Assembly: GCA_030035585.1 (NCBI GenBank)
Contig: CM057475.1
Location: forward strand, 5,465,501-5,529,500
Direction of reading: 5' to 3'
Length of the DNA: 64,000 nt
DNA from: Dugong dugon
Taxonomy: Eukaryota > Chordata > Mammalia > Sirenia > Dugongidae
Within the stretch, counting starts at the first letter, position 1. Each line of letters starts with the position of its first letter. The notes beneath the pieces are model-generated. The model saw nothing but the letters and a program-made list of their open reading frames with translations, was not told the DNA's origin and did not search any database. Position numbers and translations under genes: made by a program. This document shows, piece by piece, positions 1-13,690 of this stretch.

Positions 1-240
1 GTTGGAGCATCCAATATCACACAGACAGAACTAGAGAGAAGATCACCAAGGAAATAAAAGATTTGAACAGCACGATAAACCAACTATATCTCATAGATAT
101 CTATAAGTTGTAAAACTCTACCCAACAACTGCAGAATACATAGTCTTCTCAACTGCAAAAGAAAAGTGCTCCAGAAAGACCACGTTAGGCCAGAAACCAA
201 GTCTTAAAAAAATTCTCAAACACTGAAATAATAAAAACCA
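1..240 (+). mobile_element. Old L1 fragment, ORF2 endonuclease region
   Basis: The sequence matches the L1 ORF2 endonuclease stretch (ccaaggaaataaaagatttg..., ...aggccagaaaccaagtc...), with stop codons and frameshifts. It continues left of the window and is cut off by the 5' end of the next L1 near 241. Confidence 0.75.
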
Positions 241-3200
241 TGTTCTGAAGATGGCGGAGTAGTCAGACACTTCCTGTGGTCCCTCTTACCATACAGACCT
301 GAAAAAACATGTGAATCAATGATATATGACAACCTAGGAGCTCTGAACATCAAAGAGAAAGTTGAGGAATTACACTGAGTGGCAGGGGGAGAGACAGTTC
401 AGAAGTAGCAAGGAGGTGCCAGACCTGACTCAGTGGGAACTGACATCCTGCAGGCAGGATCTGCTGGTGTGAGCTGTGAGGCAAGCAGTGGCATTCAGGA
501 CGCATTTTCCACATCAGGAGAGACCGAGCAGCGAGCAGCGGAGAGTCAGCTCAAACCTCCAGAACCAGCGAGAAACTGCGCTGGATTGGTAAAAGATAAC
601 TAAAAGCACCTAACCAAAAAAAACTCTCCTTTTAGGAAATACCTTTCTCCCGTTTACCTGCTCCCTCCCTGCTCTGCTCCAGGTCCTGGTCTGGCTTTAG
701 AGATTGCTGTGCTCCCTGGGCCAGAAGTAGGACCCATTCAGTGCCCTGACCCATTCTTCCAGCTTTGGAGAGGGAACAAATTAAGAAACAGGAAAAAATA
801 ATCAGCCAGCTCCCCCTAAGCCAGGAACTCAGGGCAGGCACAGCCCATTTGCCTAGGCACAGGCATAAGGGGTCCATGGACTTCAAATGTCTTTCACCCC
901 TGCATAGACCTCTGTAGGCCAATTTCAACTGTGTAGGCCCCTATTAGCACAGTATACCAGGGTATATACCTGAAGCCTATTTTCCTCAATATAAGCTATA
1001 AGGGGGAGTGGTAGATTGGTGACATTTGACACCGCCCTGCCCATTAAACAGGGTCCTCACCTACCCACATCAGGGGCCTGAGGGCTGGTGGCTCCACCCA
1101 TGCCACCTAGTCACCCGTGACAGGGGTCAAAGAATAAGTGGTGCCTCCCAGTCCTTACAGCCAACAGCATTGGGTACCCATAGTCCAGCTGCAAAACCCC
1201 CCACCTACATATTCTAAGGAACAGGGTCATACCTTTCACCCACTCAGGAGCAGCAGTCAGCCCCCTGCCTTGATCAGCGCATGACCCCCTACTGCAGCCA
1301 GAGACCTGTGCCTACTCCAATCACCTCTGCCCATCTAGGATGGTAGGTGACAGCCTGTACCACACACTTGATGGTGACCAACCACCTGGACACTTGAGCT
1401 GAATCCACAAAAGAAAAGTAAACAGATTCCTGCGCTCACATACCTAGTAAAAGCTCTAGCCACCTGGAGACATGATGTGAGAGCTACAAAGATGACAATA
1501 ATCAAACTAGGTCACACAAGCAGCCTATTTGGGCATATCAAAACAAAACAAAGCATGAAGCTAGGACACAGTAAGCAAACATAAAATAAACTAAATATAA
1601 TAACTTATTGATGGCTCGGAGACAACAGTCAATATCAAATCACATAAAGAGGCAGACCATGCTGACTTCAGCAAGCTACCAAAACAAAGAATCAAAAAAC
1701 CTTCCAGAGGAAGAGAACTTCTTGGAATTACTGAAGGTAGATTTCAAAAAACTAATATACAGAACTCTTCAAGAAATCAGAAAGGAGATCAAGCAAAATG
1801 CAGAACACACAGAAAAACAATGGAGGAATTTAAGACGGTTACTCAAGAACATAATGACAAATTTAACAGGCTGCAAGAATCCGTAGGGAGACAATGATCA
1901 GAAATTCAAAAGATTAACAATAAAATTTCAGAATTAGACAACTCATCAGAAAGTCACAGGAGCAGAAATGAGGCAATGGAAGTCAGAATTAGTGACAGTG
2001 AAGATAAAGCACTTGACACCAATTTATTTGAGGAACAATCAGATAAAACAATTTTTAAAAAATGAAGAAACCCTAAGAATTATGTGAGACTCTATCAAGA
2101 GAAAAAACCTATGAGTGACTGGAGTACCAGAATGGGGGGGGATATCAAAGAATACAGAGAGAATTGCTGAAGATTTGTTGGTAGAAAACTTCACCAGTAT
2201 CATGAAAGATGAGAATATATCTATCCAAGAAGTTCACTGAACCCCACACAAGTTAGATCCCCAGAGAAAGTCACCAAGACATACTATAATCAAATTTGCC
2301 AAAACCAAAGATAAAAGAGAATTTTAAGAGCAGCTAGGGATTAATGAAAAGTCGCTTACAAAGGACAGTCGATAAGACTAAACTCTGACTACTCAGTAGA
2401 AACCACACAGGCGAGATGGCAATGGGATGACATATGTAAAGCCTTGAAGGAAAAAAGCTGCCAGCCAAGAATTACATATCCAGCAAAACTGTCTCTCAAA
2501 TATGATGGTGAAATTAGGGCATTTCCAGACAAACAGAAGTTTAGATAATTTGTAAAAAAAAAAAAAACAAACCAAAATTACAAGAAATACTAAAGGGAGC
2601 CCTCCAGCTAGAAAATTAATAACATTAGATAACAACCCAAGACTAGAATGCAGGACAGAGTAACCAGATAGCAATGCAGACAGGGAAGTCAAAATAACTA
2701 AATCAAAGCTACAACACTGAAAATAGGGAAACAGAGATGTCAATATGTAAAAGATGACAACATTAAAACAAAAAAGAGGGACTAAAAAATGTGGTCATAG
2801 ATTTCTCATATGGAGAGGAAGTCAAGATGATATAAAGAAATAAAAGACTGGTTTACACTTAGAAAAATAGGGGTAAGTATTAAGGTAACCACAAAGGAAA
2901 TTAACAATCCTACATATCAAAATAAAAAACAGGAAAATACATAAAGAAAATGACTCAGCACAGAAAATTAAGTGGAACAAAGAAACTGTCAACAACACAC
3001 CCAAAAAGACATCAAAATGACAGCACTAAACTCATACCTATCAATAATTATGCTGAATGGACTAAACACACCAATAAAGAAACAGAGGGTGGCAGAAAGG
3101 ATAAAGAAACACAATCCATATATATGCTGCCTACAAGAGACACATCTTAAAGACACAAAGAAACTAAAAAAAGATGGAAAAAATATATCAAGCAAACAAC

Positions 3201-6200
3201 ACTCAAAAAAGAACAGGAGTGGCAATATTCATCTCTAACAAAATAGACTTTAATCTAAAATTCACAGCAAAGGGTAAGGAGGGACACTATATAATGATTA
3301 AAGGGTCAATACACCAGGAGGACACAATCATAAAAAATATTTATATACCCAACAACTGGGCCCCAAAATACATAAAGCAAACCCTAACAGCATTGAAAAG
3401 AGAGACAGACAACTTCACAATAATAGTAGGAGACTTCAACACGCCACTTTCAGTGAAGGACAGAACATCCAGAAAGAACCTCTATAAAGATACGGAAGAT
3501 CTAAATGCCACAATCAACCAACTTGATCTCATGGACGTGTACAGAACACTCCACCCAAGAGCAGCCAAGTATACTTTCTTTTCCAACACACACAGAACAC
3601 TCTCCAGAACATACCACATATTAGGCCATAAAGCAAGCCTTAACAAAATCCAAAGCATCAAAATATTACAAAGGATCTTTTCTGACCATAAAGCCAGAAA
3701 AGTAGAAATCAATCAACAGAAAAAGCAAGGGAAAAACATCAAACACATGGAAACTGAAAAACACTTTGCTAAAAAACTACTGGGTTACACAAGAAATTAG
3801 GGATGGAACAAAGAAATTCATAGCATCCAATAAGAATGAAAACACATCTTTACCAGAACCTTTGGGACACAGCCAAAGCAATGCTCACAGGTCAGTTTAT
3901 AGCAATAAATGCACACATACAAAAAGAAGAAAGGGCCAAAATTAAGACATTAACCCTACAACTCGAACAAATAGATAGCAGCAAAAGAAGCCATCGGGCA
4001 CCAGAAGAAAGCAAATAATAAAAATTAGAGCAGAATTAAATGAAATAGAGAATAGAAAAACAACTGAAAAAGTTAACAAGACCAAAAGCTGGTTCTTTGA
4101 AAAGATCAACAAAATCGATAAACCACTGGACAAACTGACAAAAGAAAAACAGGAGAGGAAGCAAATAACCCATATGAAAAATGAGATGGGTGATATCAGA
4201 ACAGACTCAACTGTAATTAAAAGAATCATAACAGAATACTATGAAGAACTGGACTTTAACAAATTTGAAAACCTAGAGGAAACGAACAAATCTCTAGAAA
4301 CTCACTACGTACCTAACGAACACAAACAGAGGTAGAACAACTATATACACCTATAATAAAAGAAGAGATTGAAAAGGTAATTTAAAAATTCCCCACAAAA
4401 AAAAAATCCCTGGCCAGGACAGTTTCACTGGAGAATTCTACCCAACTTTCACAGAAGAGTTAACACCAATACTACTAAAGGTATTTCAGAGCATAGAAAA
4501 AGACGGTAGACTCCCAAACTCATTCTATGAAGCCAGCTTAACCCTGATACCAAAACCAGGTACAGATACCACAATAAAAGAAAATTACAGACTAATATCC
4601 CTAATGAATATTGACACAAAAATCCTCAACAAAATTCTACCCAATAGAATTCAACAACATATCAAAAACATAGTACACCATGATAAAGTGGGATTTATAC
4701 CAAGTATGCAGGGATGGTTCAACATTAGAAAAACAATCAATGTAATCCATCACATAAAACAAAAGACAAGAACCACATGATCTTATCAATCGATGCAGAA
4801 AAGGCATTTGACAAAGTGCAACACCCATACATACATAATAAAAACTCTCAGCAAAAGAGGAATAGAAGGGAAATTCGTCAACATAATAAAGGGCATTTAC
4901 ACAAAGCCAACAGCCAAATCATCCTAAATGGAGAGAGTTTTAAAGCATTCCTCCTGAGAATGGGAACCAGACAAGTATGTCCTTTATCACCACTCTTATT
5001 CAACATTGTGCTGAAGGTCCTAGCCAGAGTAATTAGGCTATAAAATTAAATAAAGGGCATCCAATTGGTAAGGAAGAAGTAAAAGTATCTCTATTTGTAG
5101 ATGATATGATCTTATACACAGAAAACCCCAAAGAATCCAGAAGAAAACTACTGGAACTAATAGAAGATTTTAGAAAAGTATCAGGATAAAAGATGAACAC
5201 ACAAAAATCAGTTGGATTCCTTTACACAAACAACAAAACCTCAAAGAGGAAATCATCGAATCAATACCATTTACCACAGCCCCCAAGAAGAGAAAATACT
5301 TAGGAATAAATCTAACCAGAGAAAAAGATGTATACAATGAAAACTACAAGACACTACAGCAAGAAACCAAAAGAGACCTGCTAAGTGGAAAAACATACCT
5401 TGCTCATGGATAGCAAGACTCAACATTGTGAAAATGTCAATTCTACCCAAAGCGATCTACAGACACAATGCAATCCAAATCCAAATTCCAACGACATATT
5501 TTTTAAAAAGATGGAGAAATAAATCAGCTTCATATAGAAAGGGGAGAGGCCTTGTATAAGTAAAGCATTACTGAAGAAGAAGAACAAAGTGGAGGCCTCA
5601 CACTACCTGATTTTAGAACCTATTATACTGTCATGGTAGTCAAAACAGCCCGGTGCTGGTGCAACAACAGATATATAGACCAATGGAACAGAATTAAGAA
5701 TCCAGATGTAAATTCATCCACCTATGAACTTGACAAAGGCCCAAAGTCTGTTAACTGGGGAAAAGACAGTCTCTTTAACAAATGAGGCTGGCATAACTGG
5801 CTATCCATCTACAAAAAAATGAACAAGACCCAAACCTCACACCATGCACAAAAACTAACTCAAAATGGATCAAAGACCTAAATATAAAATCAAAAACGAT
5901 AAAGATGATGGAAGAAAAAATAGGGACAATGCTATGAACCCTAATACATGGCAGAAACAGAAAACGAAGCATAAGTTAACAATGCACAAATAGGAGAAGA
6001 GAAACTGGATAACTGGGGCCTCCTAAAAATCAAACGCTTTTGCTCATCAAAAGACTTCACCAAAAGACTCAAAAGACAACCTACAGGCTGGGAAAAAAAA
6101 ATTGGCAACAAGAAATCCGATCAGTGTCTGATCTCTAAAATCTATAAGAACTACAAACCTCAACTATAGAAAGATAAATAACCCAATTAAAAAATGGGCA

Positions 6201-7768
6201 AAGGATATGAACAGGCACTTCACCAAAGAAGACATTCAGGCAGCTAACACACACGAGGAAATGTTCACGATCGTTAGCCACTAGAGAAATGCAAATCAAA
6301 ACTACAATGAGATACCTTCTCACCCCAACAAGGCTAGAATTCATCCAAAATACACAAAATAATAAATGTTGGAGAGGTTGTGGAGAGACTGGAACACTTA
6401 TACACTGTTGGTGGGAATGTAAAATGGACAACCACTTTGGAAATCGATTTGGCACTTCCTTAAAAAGCTAGAAATAGAAGAACCATATGATCCAGCAATC
6501 CACTCCTTGGAATATATCCTAGAGAAATAAGAACCATCACACGAATAGATACATGCAAACCCATGTTCGTTGCAGCACTGTTCATGATAGCAAAAAGATG
6601 GAAACAACCTAGGTGCCTATCAACAGACGAGTGGATAAACAAATTATAGTATATTTACACAATGGAATACTTTGCAACAATAAAGAACAACGATGAATCC
6701 ATGAAACATAACGTGGAGGAATCTGGAAGTGAATTTAGTCAGTCAAAAAAGGACAAATATTGTATAAGAACTCAAGAAAAGGTTTAAACACAGAAGAAAA
6801 CATTCTTTGATGGTTACGAGGGTGGAAAGGGAGAGAGTGGGGTATTCACTAACTAGAGAGCAGACAAGAATTATATTAGGTGAAGGGAAGGACAACACAC
6901 ACTACTGGGGAAGTCAGCACAACTGGACTAAACAAAAGCTAAGAAGTTTCCTGAATACAATCAAACACTTTCAGGGACAGAGTAGCAGGGGCGGGCATCT
7001 GGGGACCATGGTTTCAGGGGATATCTAGGTCAACTGACATAACAAAGTTTATTAAGAAAATGTTCTGCATCCCACATTAGTGAGTGGCGTCTGGGTTCTT
7101 AAAAGCTAGCAAGCGGCCATCTAAGATGCATCAATTGGTCTCAATCCACCTGGAGCAAAGGAAAATGAAGAACACCAAAGACACAAGGAAAATATTAGCC
7201 CAAGAGAAAGAAAGGGCCAGATAAACCAGACACTTCATCAGCCTGAGACCAGAAGAACTAGATGGTGCCCGGCTACCAACAATGACCGCCCTGACAGGGA
7301 ACAGAACAGCGAGTCCCCGACGGAGCAGGAGGAAAGTGGGATGCAGAACTCAAATTCTAGTAAAAAGACCAGACTTAATGGTTTGATTGAGACTGGAAGG
7401 TCTCCAGAAGACATGGACCCCAGACTCTCTGTTAGCCCAAAACTAAAACCATTCCCGAGGCCAACTCTTCAGACAAAGATTAGACTGGACTAAGGGATAT
7501 AAAATGATACTTGTGAAGATTGTGCTTCTTAGCTCAAGGAGACACATGAGACTAAATGGGCAGCTCCTGTCCAGAGGCCAAATGAGAAGGCAGAGAGGGT
7601 CAGGAGCTCGCTGAATGGACATGGGAAATTCATGGTGGAAAGGAAGAGTGTGCTGTCACAGATAGGGAGAGCAACTAGTGTCACATAATGATGTACGTAT
7701 AAATTTGTTTTAAGAGAGACTAATTTGAATTGTAAACTTCCACTTAAAGCACAACAATAAAAAAAAAG
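241..7768 (+). mobile_element. Near full-length L1 (about 7.5 kb), inactive
   Basis: Order is as in L1: a 5' UTR starting with aagatggcggagtagtcag (241-1610), an ORF1 remnant (1608-2080) and an ORF2 remnant. ORF2 pieces are endonuclease with IIVGDFNTP and FSDHKA (3174-3800), reverse transcriptase with [13 protein letters not shown] (4777-5043), and the C-terminal Cys motif [18 protein letters not shown] (6367-6420). The 3' UTR runs to an A-rich tail at about 7757-7768. Reading frames are broken many times by stops and indels, so it cannot make either protein. No convincing target-site duplication was found. Confidence 0.92.
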
Positions 7769-8068
7769 GATGGGAGGAAGATAAACGCACAGGGGCAGTG
7801 TGTGTGTATACCACACTGTAAATAAACTGGTGCTATTCAAAGTGGGTTATTATGAGTTTAATGTGTTAGCTGTAATCCCCAAGTTAAACACTAAGAAAAT
7901 AACTAAAAATATACAGGGACAAGGAAAAAAGAAGAGAATCAAAACAGCACACTACAAAAATTCAACTAAATATGAAAAAAGGCAGTAAGGGAAGAATGAG
8001 AAACAAAATCATAGAAGACATACAGAAAAAAAAAAAACTAAACAGCAGAAGTAAATCTTTCCTTATCA
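7769..8068 (+). mobile_element. Older L1 (L1MA/B-like), piece 1 of 3
   Basis: Matches the L1 region between ORF1 and ORF2 (gctgtaatccccaagttaaacactaagaaa...). The same host copy resumes at 8753-8976 (start of ORF2 endonuclease) and, after an internal loss, at 10429-10797 (3' end). It was split by an RTE and by a younger L1. Confidence 0.75.
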
Positions 8069-8752
8069 GTGTTGTTGTTAGGTACCATCGAGTTGGTTCC
8101 AATTTATAGGAACCCTAGGTAGAAAAGAATGAAATACCACCCAGACCTATGCCATCCTCACAATCATTGCCATGTTTGAGCCCATTGTTGCAGGCATTGT
8201 GTCAATCCATCTCATTGAGGGTCTTCCTCTTTTTTGCTGGCCCTCTACTTTACAAAGCATAATGTTCTTCTTCAGGGACTGGTCCCTTCTGATAAAATGT
8301 CCAAAGTATGTGAGACAAAGCCTTGCCATCCTTGCTTCCAAGGTGCATTCTGGCTGTACTTCCTCCAAGACAGATTTGTTTGTTCTTCTCGCAGTCCATG
8401 GTATATTCAATATTCTTCACAAACACCATAATTCGAAGGCATCAATTCTTCTTCAGTGTTCCTTATTCATTGCCCAGCTTTCACATGCATAGGAGGCAAC
8501 CAAAAATACCATGGCTTGGTTCAGGCACACCTTAGTCCTAGGTAACATCTTTGCTTTTTAAAACTTCAGAGATGTCTTTTGCAGCAAATTTGCCCAAGGA
8601 GATACACCGTTTGATTTCTTGACTGCTGTTTCCACGGGCATTGACTATAAATCCAAGTAAAATGAAATCCTTCACAACTTCAATATTTTCCCCGATTATC
8701 ATGATGTTGCTTGTTGGTCTAGTTGTGAAGATTTTTGTTTTCTTTTTGTTAA
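8069..8752 (-). mobile_element. RTE-type LINE 3' fragment (Afrotherian RTE), antisense
   Basis: The minus strand encodes the end of an RTE reverse transcriptase ORF, seen as TYFGHFIRRDQSLKK, KVEGQQKRGRPSMRWIDTM and MNIPWTARRTNKSVLEEVQP (8147-8410 and neighbouring frames). It ends in the tail ...ggttcc..atcgatgg..cctaacaacaac typical of Afrotherian RTE and AfroSINEs. It is flanked by CCTTATCAGT (8059-8068) and CCTTATAGT (8753-8761), a probable target-site duplication in the older L1. Frames are degraded. Confidence 0.85.
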
Positions 8753-8976
8753 TCCTTATAGTAATTCCTTTAAATGTAAATGGATTAAACTATCCTCTTA
8801 AAATGGCAGACACCGGCAGATTGGATAAAAAATAACCATAATGCATCTATATGCTGTCTGAAAGAGACTCACTTTAGATACAAAGACACAAAGGAGTTGA
8901 AAGTAAAAGGATAAACAAAATGTGGTACAAATATACAACTGAACATTGCTAACCTATAAAAAGTAATGAAGTCCTA
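8753..8976 (+). mobile_element. Older L1, piece 2 of 3 (ORF2 endonuclease start)
   Basis: Continues the L1 interrupted at 8068: ...taaatgtaaatggattaaac... and ...tatatgctgtctgaaagagactcacttt, the classic beginning of the endonuclease domain. It ends in the 18-bp duplicated target AAAAGTAATGAAGTCCTA (8959-8976). Confidence 0.75.
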
Positions 8977-10428
8977 CCTAAGTGCCCATCAACAGATGAA
9001 TGGATTAACAAACTGTGGTACATATACACAATGGAGTACTACGCAATGACAAAGAATAATGATGAAACTGCGAAACATCTCACAACATGGATGAATCTGG
9101 AAGGCATCAGGCTGAGTGAAATAAGTCCATCACAAAAAGACAAATATTGTATGAGACCGCTTTTATAAAGTAACAACAAAAGGTTTACACACAGAAAAAA
9201 AAAAAAGTCTTTGATGGTTACCAGGGATAGGAGGGGGAGGGAGGGAAAATTACCAGAGATAGTAGACACAAGTTAATACTGGTGAAGGGAAAGGCAATAC
9301 ATAGTACGGGAGAAGTCAGCACAACATGACCAAGGCAAGAGAAGACACTGAGAGGAACGGAGGAATAAAGGACAACTATGGTAACTACTACAGCGTAGAA
9401 AATCCTGCAACAATAGACTCAACAAACAATAATCTACAAATGGGTACACAGACATGCCAAAAGGTGAGGGAGGGGATAGGGAAACACACTTACCAGCAGA
9501 TACAGGTTCGGAGGTAGAAATTTCTGAACACATGATTGTAGGTGCCCCTCATATATTAATATGGACAACAGAGTACACAAGTGGCACAGTCGGGGTAACC
9601 TCTTAGACTTAACTGAACACTTCATGGGATGAAGTTTCCAGGTTTGAAGGCAAAGGACCATAGACTCAGGGGACATCTACATCAATTGGCACAACATAGT
9701 TCTTAAAAACAACGTTCTACATCCTACTTTGGTGAGTAGCCTCTGGGGTCTTAAAAGCTTGCAAGCGACCATCTATGATATAACTATTGGTTTCTTCTAG
9801 TCCAAAGCAAAGGAGAGGGGAAAAAAACTAAAGATTCAAGGGAGCAATTAGTCCAAAGACTACTGGACCACATGAACCACAGCTTACACGACTCCGAGAC
9901 CAGAACTAGATGGTGCCCAGCTATCACCACCGACTGCTCTGACTGGGATTACAACAGAGAGTCCTGGACAAAGCAGGAGCAAAATGTAGGACAAATTATC
10001 AAATTCACAATAAAGACCATACTTACTGATCTGACAGAGACTAGAGACTAGAGGAACCCCTGAGACTATGGCCCCCAGACACCTTTCTAACTCAGAACTG
10101 AAGACTCTCCCGAAGCTCACCTTTCAGCGAAAGATTAGGCAGACCTATAAGACAAACAATAACACACGTGAGGAACATGCTTCCTAGGTCAAACAAATTA
10201 TATGAGATCAAATGCGCAACATCTGCCCAGGAACAAAGACAAGAAGGCAGGAGGGGACAAGAAAAGTGGACTAATGGACACGGTGAACCCAGGAAAGGGA
10301 AAGGGGGAGAGTGCTGACACAATGCGGGATTGCAGCCAATGCCACGAAACAATTTGTGTACAAATTTTTGAATGAGAAACTAATTTGCTCTGTGAACTTT
10401 CACCTAAATCACAATTAAAAAAAAAAAG
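8977..10428 (+). mobile_element. 5'-truncated L1 insertion (1.45 kb) with 18-bp target-site duplication
   Basis: Contains the end of ORF2 (cccatcaacagatgaatggat..., ...gatgaatctggaaggcatcaggctgagtgaa) and a complete 3' UTR ending in an A tail (10415-10428). The duplication AAAAGTAATGAAGTCCTA at 8959-8976 and 10429-10446 is identical on both sides, which fixes both boundaries and indicates a fairly recent insertion into the older L1. Confidence 0.93.
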
Positions 10429-10797
10429 AAAAGTAATGAAGTCCTAGCACATGCTACAACACAGATGAACCTTGAAAACATTTTACTAAGTGAAATAAGC
10501 TAGACAGAAATAGACAATTATTGTATGATTCCACTTATATGAAATATCTAGACTAGGCAAATACAGAGAGACATAAAGTAGATTAGAGGTTACCAGGGGC
10601 AAGGGGAGGGAGAAATGGAAGTTACTACTTAATGGGTACAGAATTTCCAAGTGTAGTGATGAAAAGTTTAGGAAGCAGATAGTGGAGAAGGTTATATGAC
10701 ATTATGAATGTAATTAATGTCACTGAATTGTACACATAATTCATAAAATGGCAAAGTTTATGTTATATGTATTTTACTATAATAAAATATATAAGAA
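10429..10797 (+). mobile_element. Older L1, piece 3 of 3 (3' end)
   Basis: Typical L1MA-like tail: acatgctacaacacagatgaaccttgaaaaca..., ...gaggttaccagggg..., ...ttgtacacataattcataaaatggc. It is continuous with 8976 once the younger L1 is removed. Confidence 0.8.
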
Positions 10798-10965
10798 AAG
10801 AGGACTAGAAGGCAGAAGGGGACAGGAAAGCTAGTAATAGGGAACCCAAGGTTGAAAAGGGAGAATGTTGACATGTCATGGGGTTGTTAACCAATGTCAT
10901 AAAACAATATGTGTACTAACTGTTTAATGAGAAACTACTTTGTTCTGTAAACCTTTGCCTAAAGT
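10798..10965 (+). mobile_element. Short L1 3'-end fragment
   Basis: The sequence ggttgttaaccaatgtcataaaacaa...gtgtactaactgtttaatgagaaact...ctgtaaacctttgcc is the same L1 tail seen at 21251-21345 and 62458-62545. Only the last 170 bp are present. Confidence 0.75.
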
Positions 10966-11034
10966 ACTATATATATATATATATACATACACACATACAT
11001 ATATATATATATATACACACACATATACATATAA
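10966..11034. repeat. (AT)n/(AC)n microsatellite
   Basis: About 70 bp of alternating TA and CA dinucleotides, probably grown from the A-rich tail of the preceding L1 fragment. Confidence 0.95.
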
Positions 11035-11610
11035 AAGAAAGAAGGCACAAACCAAGAATGAAAAAGAACAAGAACTGTAGACATAGCAGAAATTTAAAAA
11101 CAAGAGACCACCTGAAAATTTCATAGCAATAAATCAGAAAATATAGGCAAAACAGTTTGCCAGAATGATATATCTTTATAATTGACTCAAGGGGTTGAAA
11201 ACATATCCCGTACTTTTCTCCATACACAGAACCTTCAGGCTCAGACAATTTTACAGGCAGAATTCTACAAAACAGTTCAGAGCTAACAATGCAAGCAGCC
11301 AAGACAATTTTACATAACAAGGTAAAAAGACTCACACTATCCCCGATCAAAAATTATAAATTATATTACAGTAAATAAGTCGGTGTGATATTGGCATAGG
11401 GAGCAATGGACAAACAGATCAGGTGATCAAGAGAGAGCTGTGCACATACAGAAATGCAGTATGTACAACTGTACTTTTGTGAGAAAAGACTAGACTATAC
11501 AGTAAGTGATATTTAGGCAATAGAATAACTATATAGAGAAAAAATGATAATGAGTCAGAATAAATTAGGTTATACTGTAATGGCAAATCACTCCATTATT
11601 TTCACAGATT
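11035..11610 (+). repeat. Ancient L1-like remnant in ZFAND4 intron
   Basis: Weak similarity to L1 ORF2 (aattttacaggcagaattctacaaaacagttcagagc..., ...gatattggcatagggagcaatggacaaacagatca). No gene seen. Confidence 0.5.
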
Positions 11611-11624
11611 AACCATTTTTTCCT

Positions 11625-11815
11625 CGTAAAGAACATAGGTACTCTGCTAAGTGCTTTATATTTATTAACTCATTTAATCTAAGAGCAACCTTTCAAGACA
11701 GGTACTATTATTATTGCCCATTTACAGCCGGGAGGTACAGAAAGGTTAAGGAATTTGCTCAGCTAATGATTTGAAATCTGCCAGTCTGGCTTCAGTGCTC
11801 CTGTCCCTTTAAAGC
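11625..11815 (+). repeat. MIR SINE
   Basis: Shows the MIR core and tail: tattaactcatttaatc, ggtactattattattgcccatttacag, gaggtacagaaaggttaaggaatttgctcag. A mammal-wide old SINE. Confidence 0.8.
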
Positions 11816-12457
11816 CCATTTATAGTCACTGGTAGGCACTGCTTCTGTCTTGCAGCCTCTTCATTCCTAACCCAGGACGATACTCCTTCAACCCTTTCTC
11901 CACAGTTCTTTCCATTCCTTCCTTCTATCCCCCTCCAGACTCTAGTTCTGAACTCATCAACATATGCCCAAAAGGAAACACAGTCTGGCAGAACAACCAT
12001 TTTCCCCACAGGATTAATCCCATTAGTGTCACTTCTTCCTTCCTATCCTCCCTATCTCATATCTAACTCAGAGGGTCTTACCCACCATGTTACCTTCAAA
12101 TAAATGTCTTCCTGGTTTTCAAGGCAGTGGAAATATAAAGATCACCCAGAAAAACATTAAAATCTATTTTGTCATGAAGGCTGGTTGCCCTCTTGAAACT
12201 TCCTAAAGAATAGAATGACTGCCACTGTCCATGGGATTAAAATATAAAGTATGGAGAACAGGAGAGAAGGAATAAAGGGAGGGAGAAAAAAGAGAAAGGG
12301 AGAGAGAAGGGGCTGGGTGTGGCAATAAGAGAATGGGAAATAGGAGGAAATTAAGATCTACTGATCACTAATGGTAGGCATTTTACATACTACCCAATAA
12401 TTAATTACATAATTTCCCAATAATTGTATTTGTTTTATAGATATTTAAATTGGGATT
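11816..12457. other. ZFAND4 intron, nothing recognised
   Basis: No exon or known repeat recognised. A purine-rich stretch lies at 12255-12315. Confidence 0.4.
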
Positions 12458-12676
12458 AGGAGCCCTGGTGGCACAGAGGTTAAGCGTTTGGCTGCTAACT
12501 GAAAGGTCAGCGGTTTGAATCCACCAGCCACTCCAGGGGAGAAAGATGTGGCACTCTGCTTCTGTAAAGATAATGGCCTTGGAAACTCTATGGGGCAGTT
12601 TTATTCTGTTCTATAGGGTCGCTACAAATCAGAATTGACTCAACAGCCATGGGTTTGGTTTGGTTTGGTTTTTTGG
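12458..12676 (+). repeat. AfroSINE, full length
   Basis: tRNA-derived head aggagccctggtggcacagaggttaagcg with A box/B box-like parts (ggtttgaatcc), a middle (gatgtggcactctgcttctgtaaagat) and an RTE-like tail (cactaca..cagaattgactcaacagcc), then ggtttggtttggtttt. Flanked by AAATTGGGATT (12447-12457) and AAACTGGGATT (12677-12687), an 11-bp duplication with one mismatch. Confidence 0.93.
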
Positions 12677-12687
12677 AAACTGGGATT

Positions 12688-13690
12688 CATCTGTCTAGTA
12701 ACTACAAAACCAGTGCTTTTACCCCAAAAAATGTCACCTCCTATTGAAGACAAGGAGGCTACATCTTGGCTCTGGTCCTGGTTGTGTCAGTAACTAAATA
12801 TTTCCCTTGGGTGATCTGCTAATTTTCTGTAAGTCCAAATTTCTACTTCTGACCTTAAGAGATTTAAACAGGATGCTCTCTGAAGTGCTTTTGCTACATA
12901 GAGATCATTTGGAATACATGAAAGAGAAAGGGGAAAATAACAGAGATTATTTAGAACAGAGTTTTACCTTTCTGCTCCTAAAATGGTATTATACCATCAA
13001 ATAAAGAAGCAGAACAAAGTCAAAGTAAACTATTCAGACTCCAGATCTCACCAAATCATTTAAGGGGACAAAAGCCTCATGTATCATTAGTAGATGTGCT
13101 GATGTGGTCATTGGAGTCAGCTGGTCACTCATTTCAATAGCCCCTCCCTGGGGCTGGAGGAATAGCAAATATTCAGAACCTCAGGTACCAGGATCCTTGA
13201 CTTCAGAGATCAAACATTCCAACCCTCTGGATCCTTCTACAACTCTGAATTTAAACTGGGCTGGAGGATAACCCTAGTTACTACTTTTATATTACAAGCT
13301 AGTTCAAACCAGCTTTATCAGCAAAACCATATAGTTTTACATGGAACAATTCAATTTTCTAGTCAAAACTGCATTTTAACAACTAAAAATGGCAAATATC
13401 ACTTATTTCAAAAATCTGAAAAGTACAATGAAAAAGTAAGATTCTAATTTCAATACAAAGTTAACTTATGGCACTTTTCACAAATACACAAATCACAAGA
13501 GATACTGCAAAATGTTTAGTACCCCTGCTATATACTAAGGGAAATTCAAACACATGTAAATGTAACGCCAAAACTCTTCTCAGAAAATCTCTACATTTAA
13601 ATAAAAAAAATATTGTCAAAACAGTGTACAGAAAAGGTAAGCAAGGTTACTAAAAGAGAATGCAATTAATTTTTCCAATTTACTATAAAA
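12688..13690. other. ZFAND4 intron, no recognised feature
   Basis: AT-rich intronic sequence. Short ORFs are random; no splice-flanked coding segment found. Confidence 0.4.

Noticed and set aside
10966-11034. CRISPR-like or other regular array
   Set aside because: Simple TA/CA microsatellite with no spacers.
12458-12560. Stand-alone tRNA gene
   Set aside because: The A/B-box-like sequence is the tRNA-derived head of an AfroSINE and lacks a full cloverleaf.
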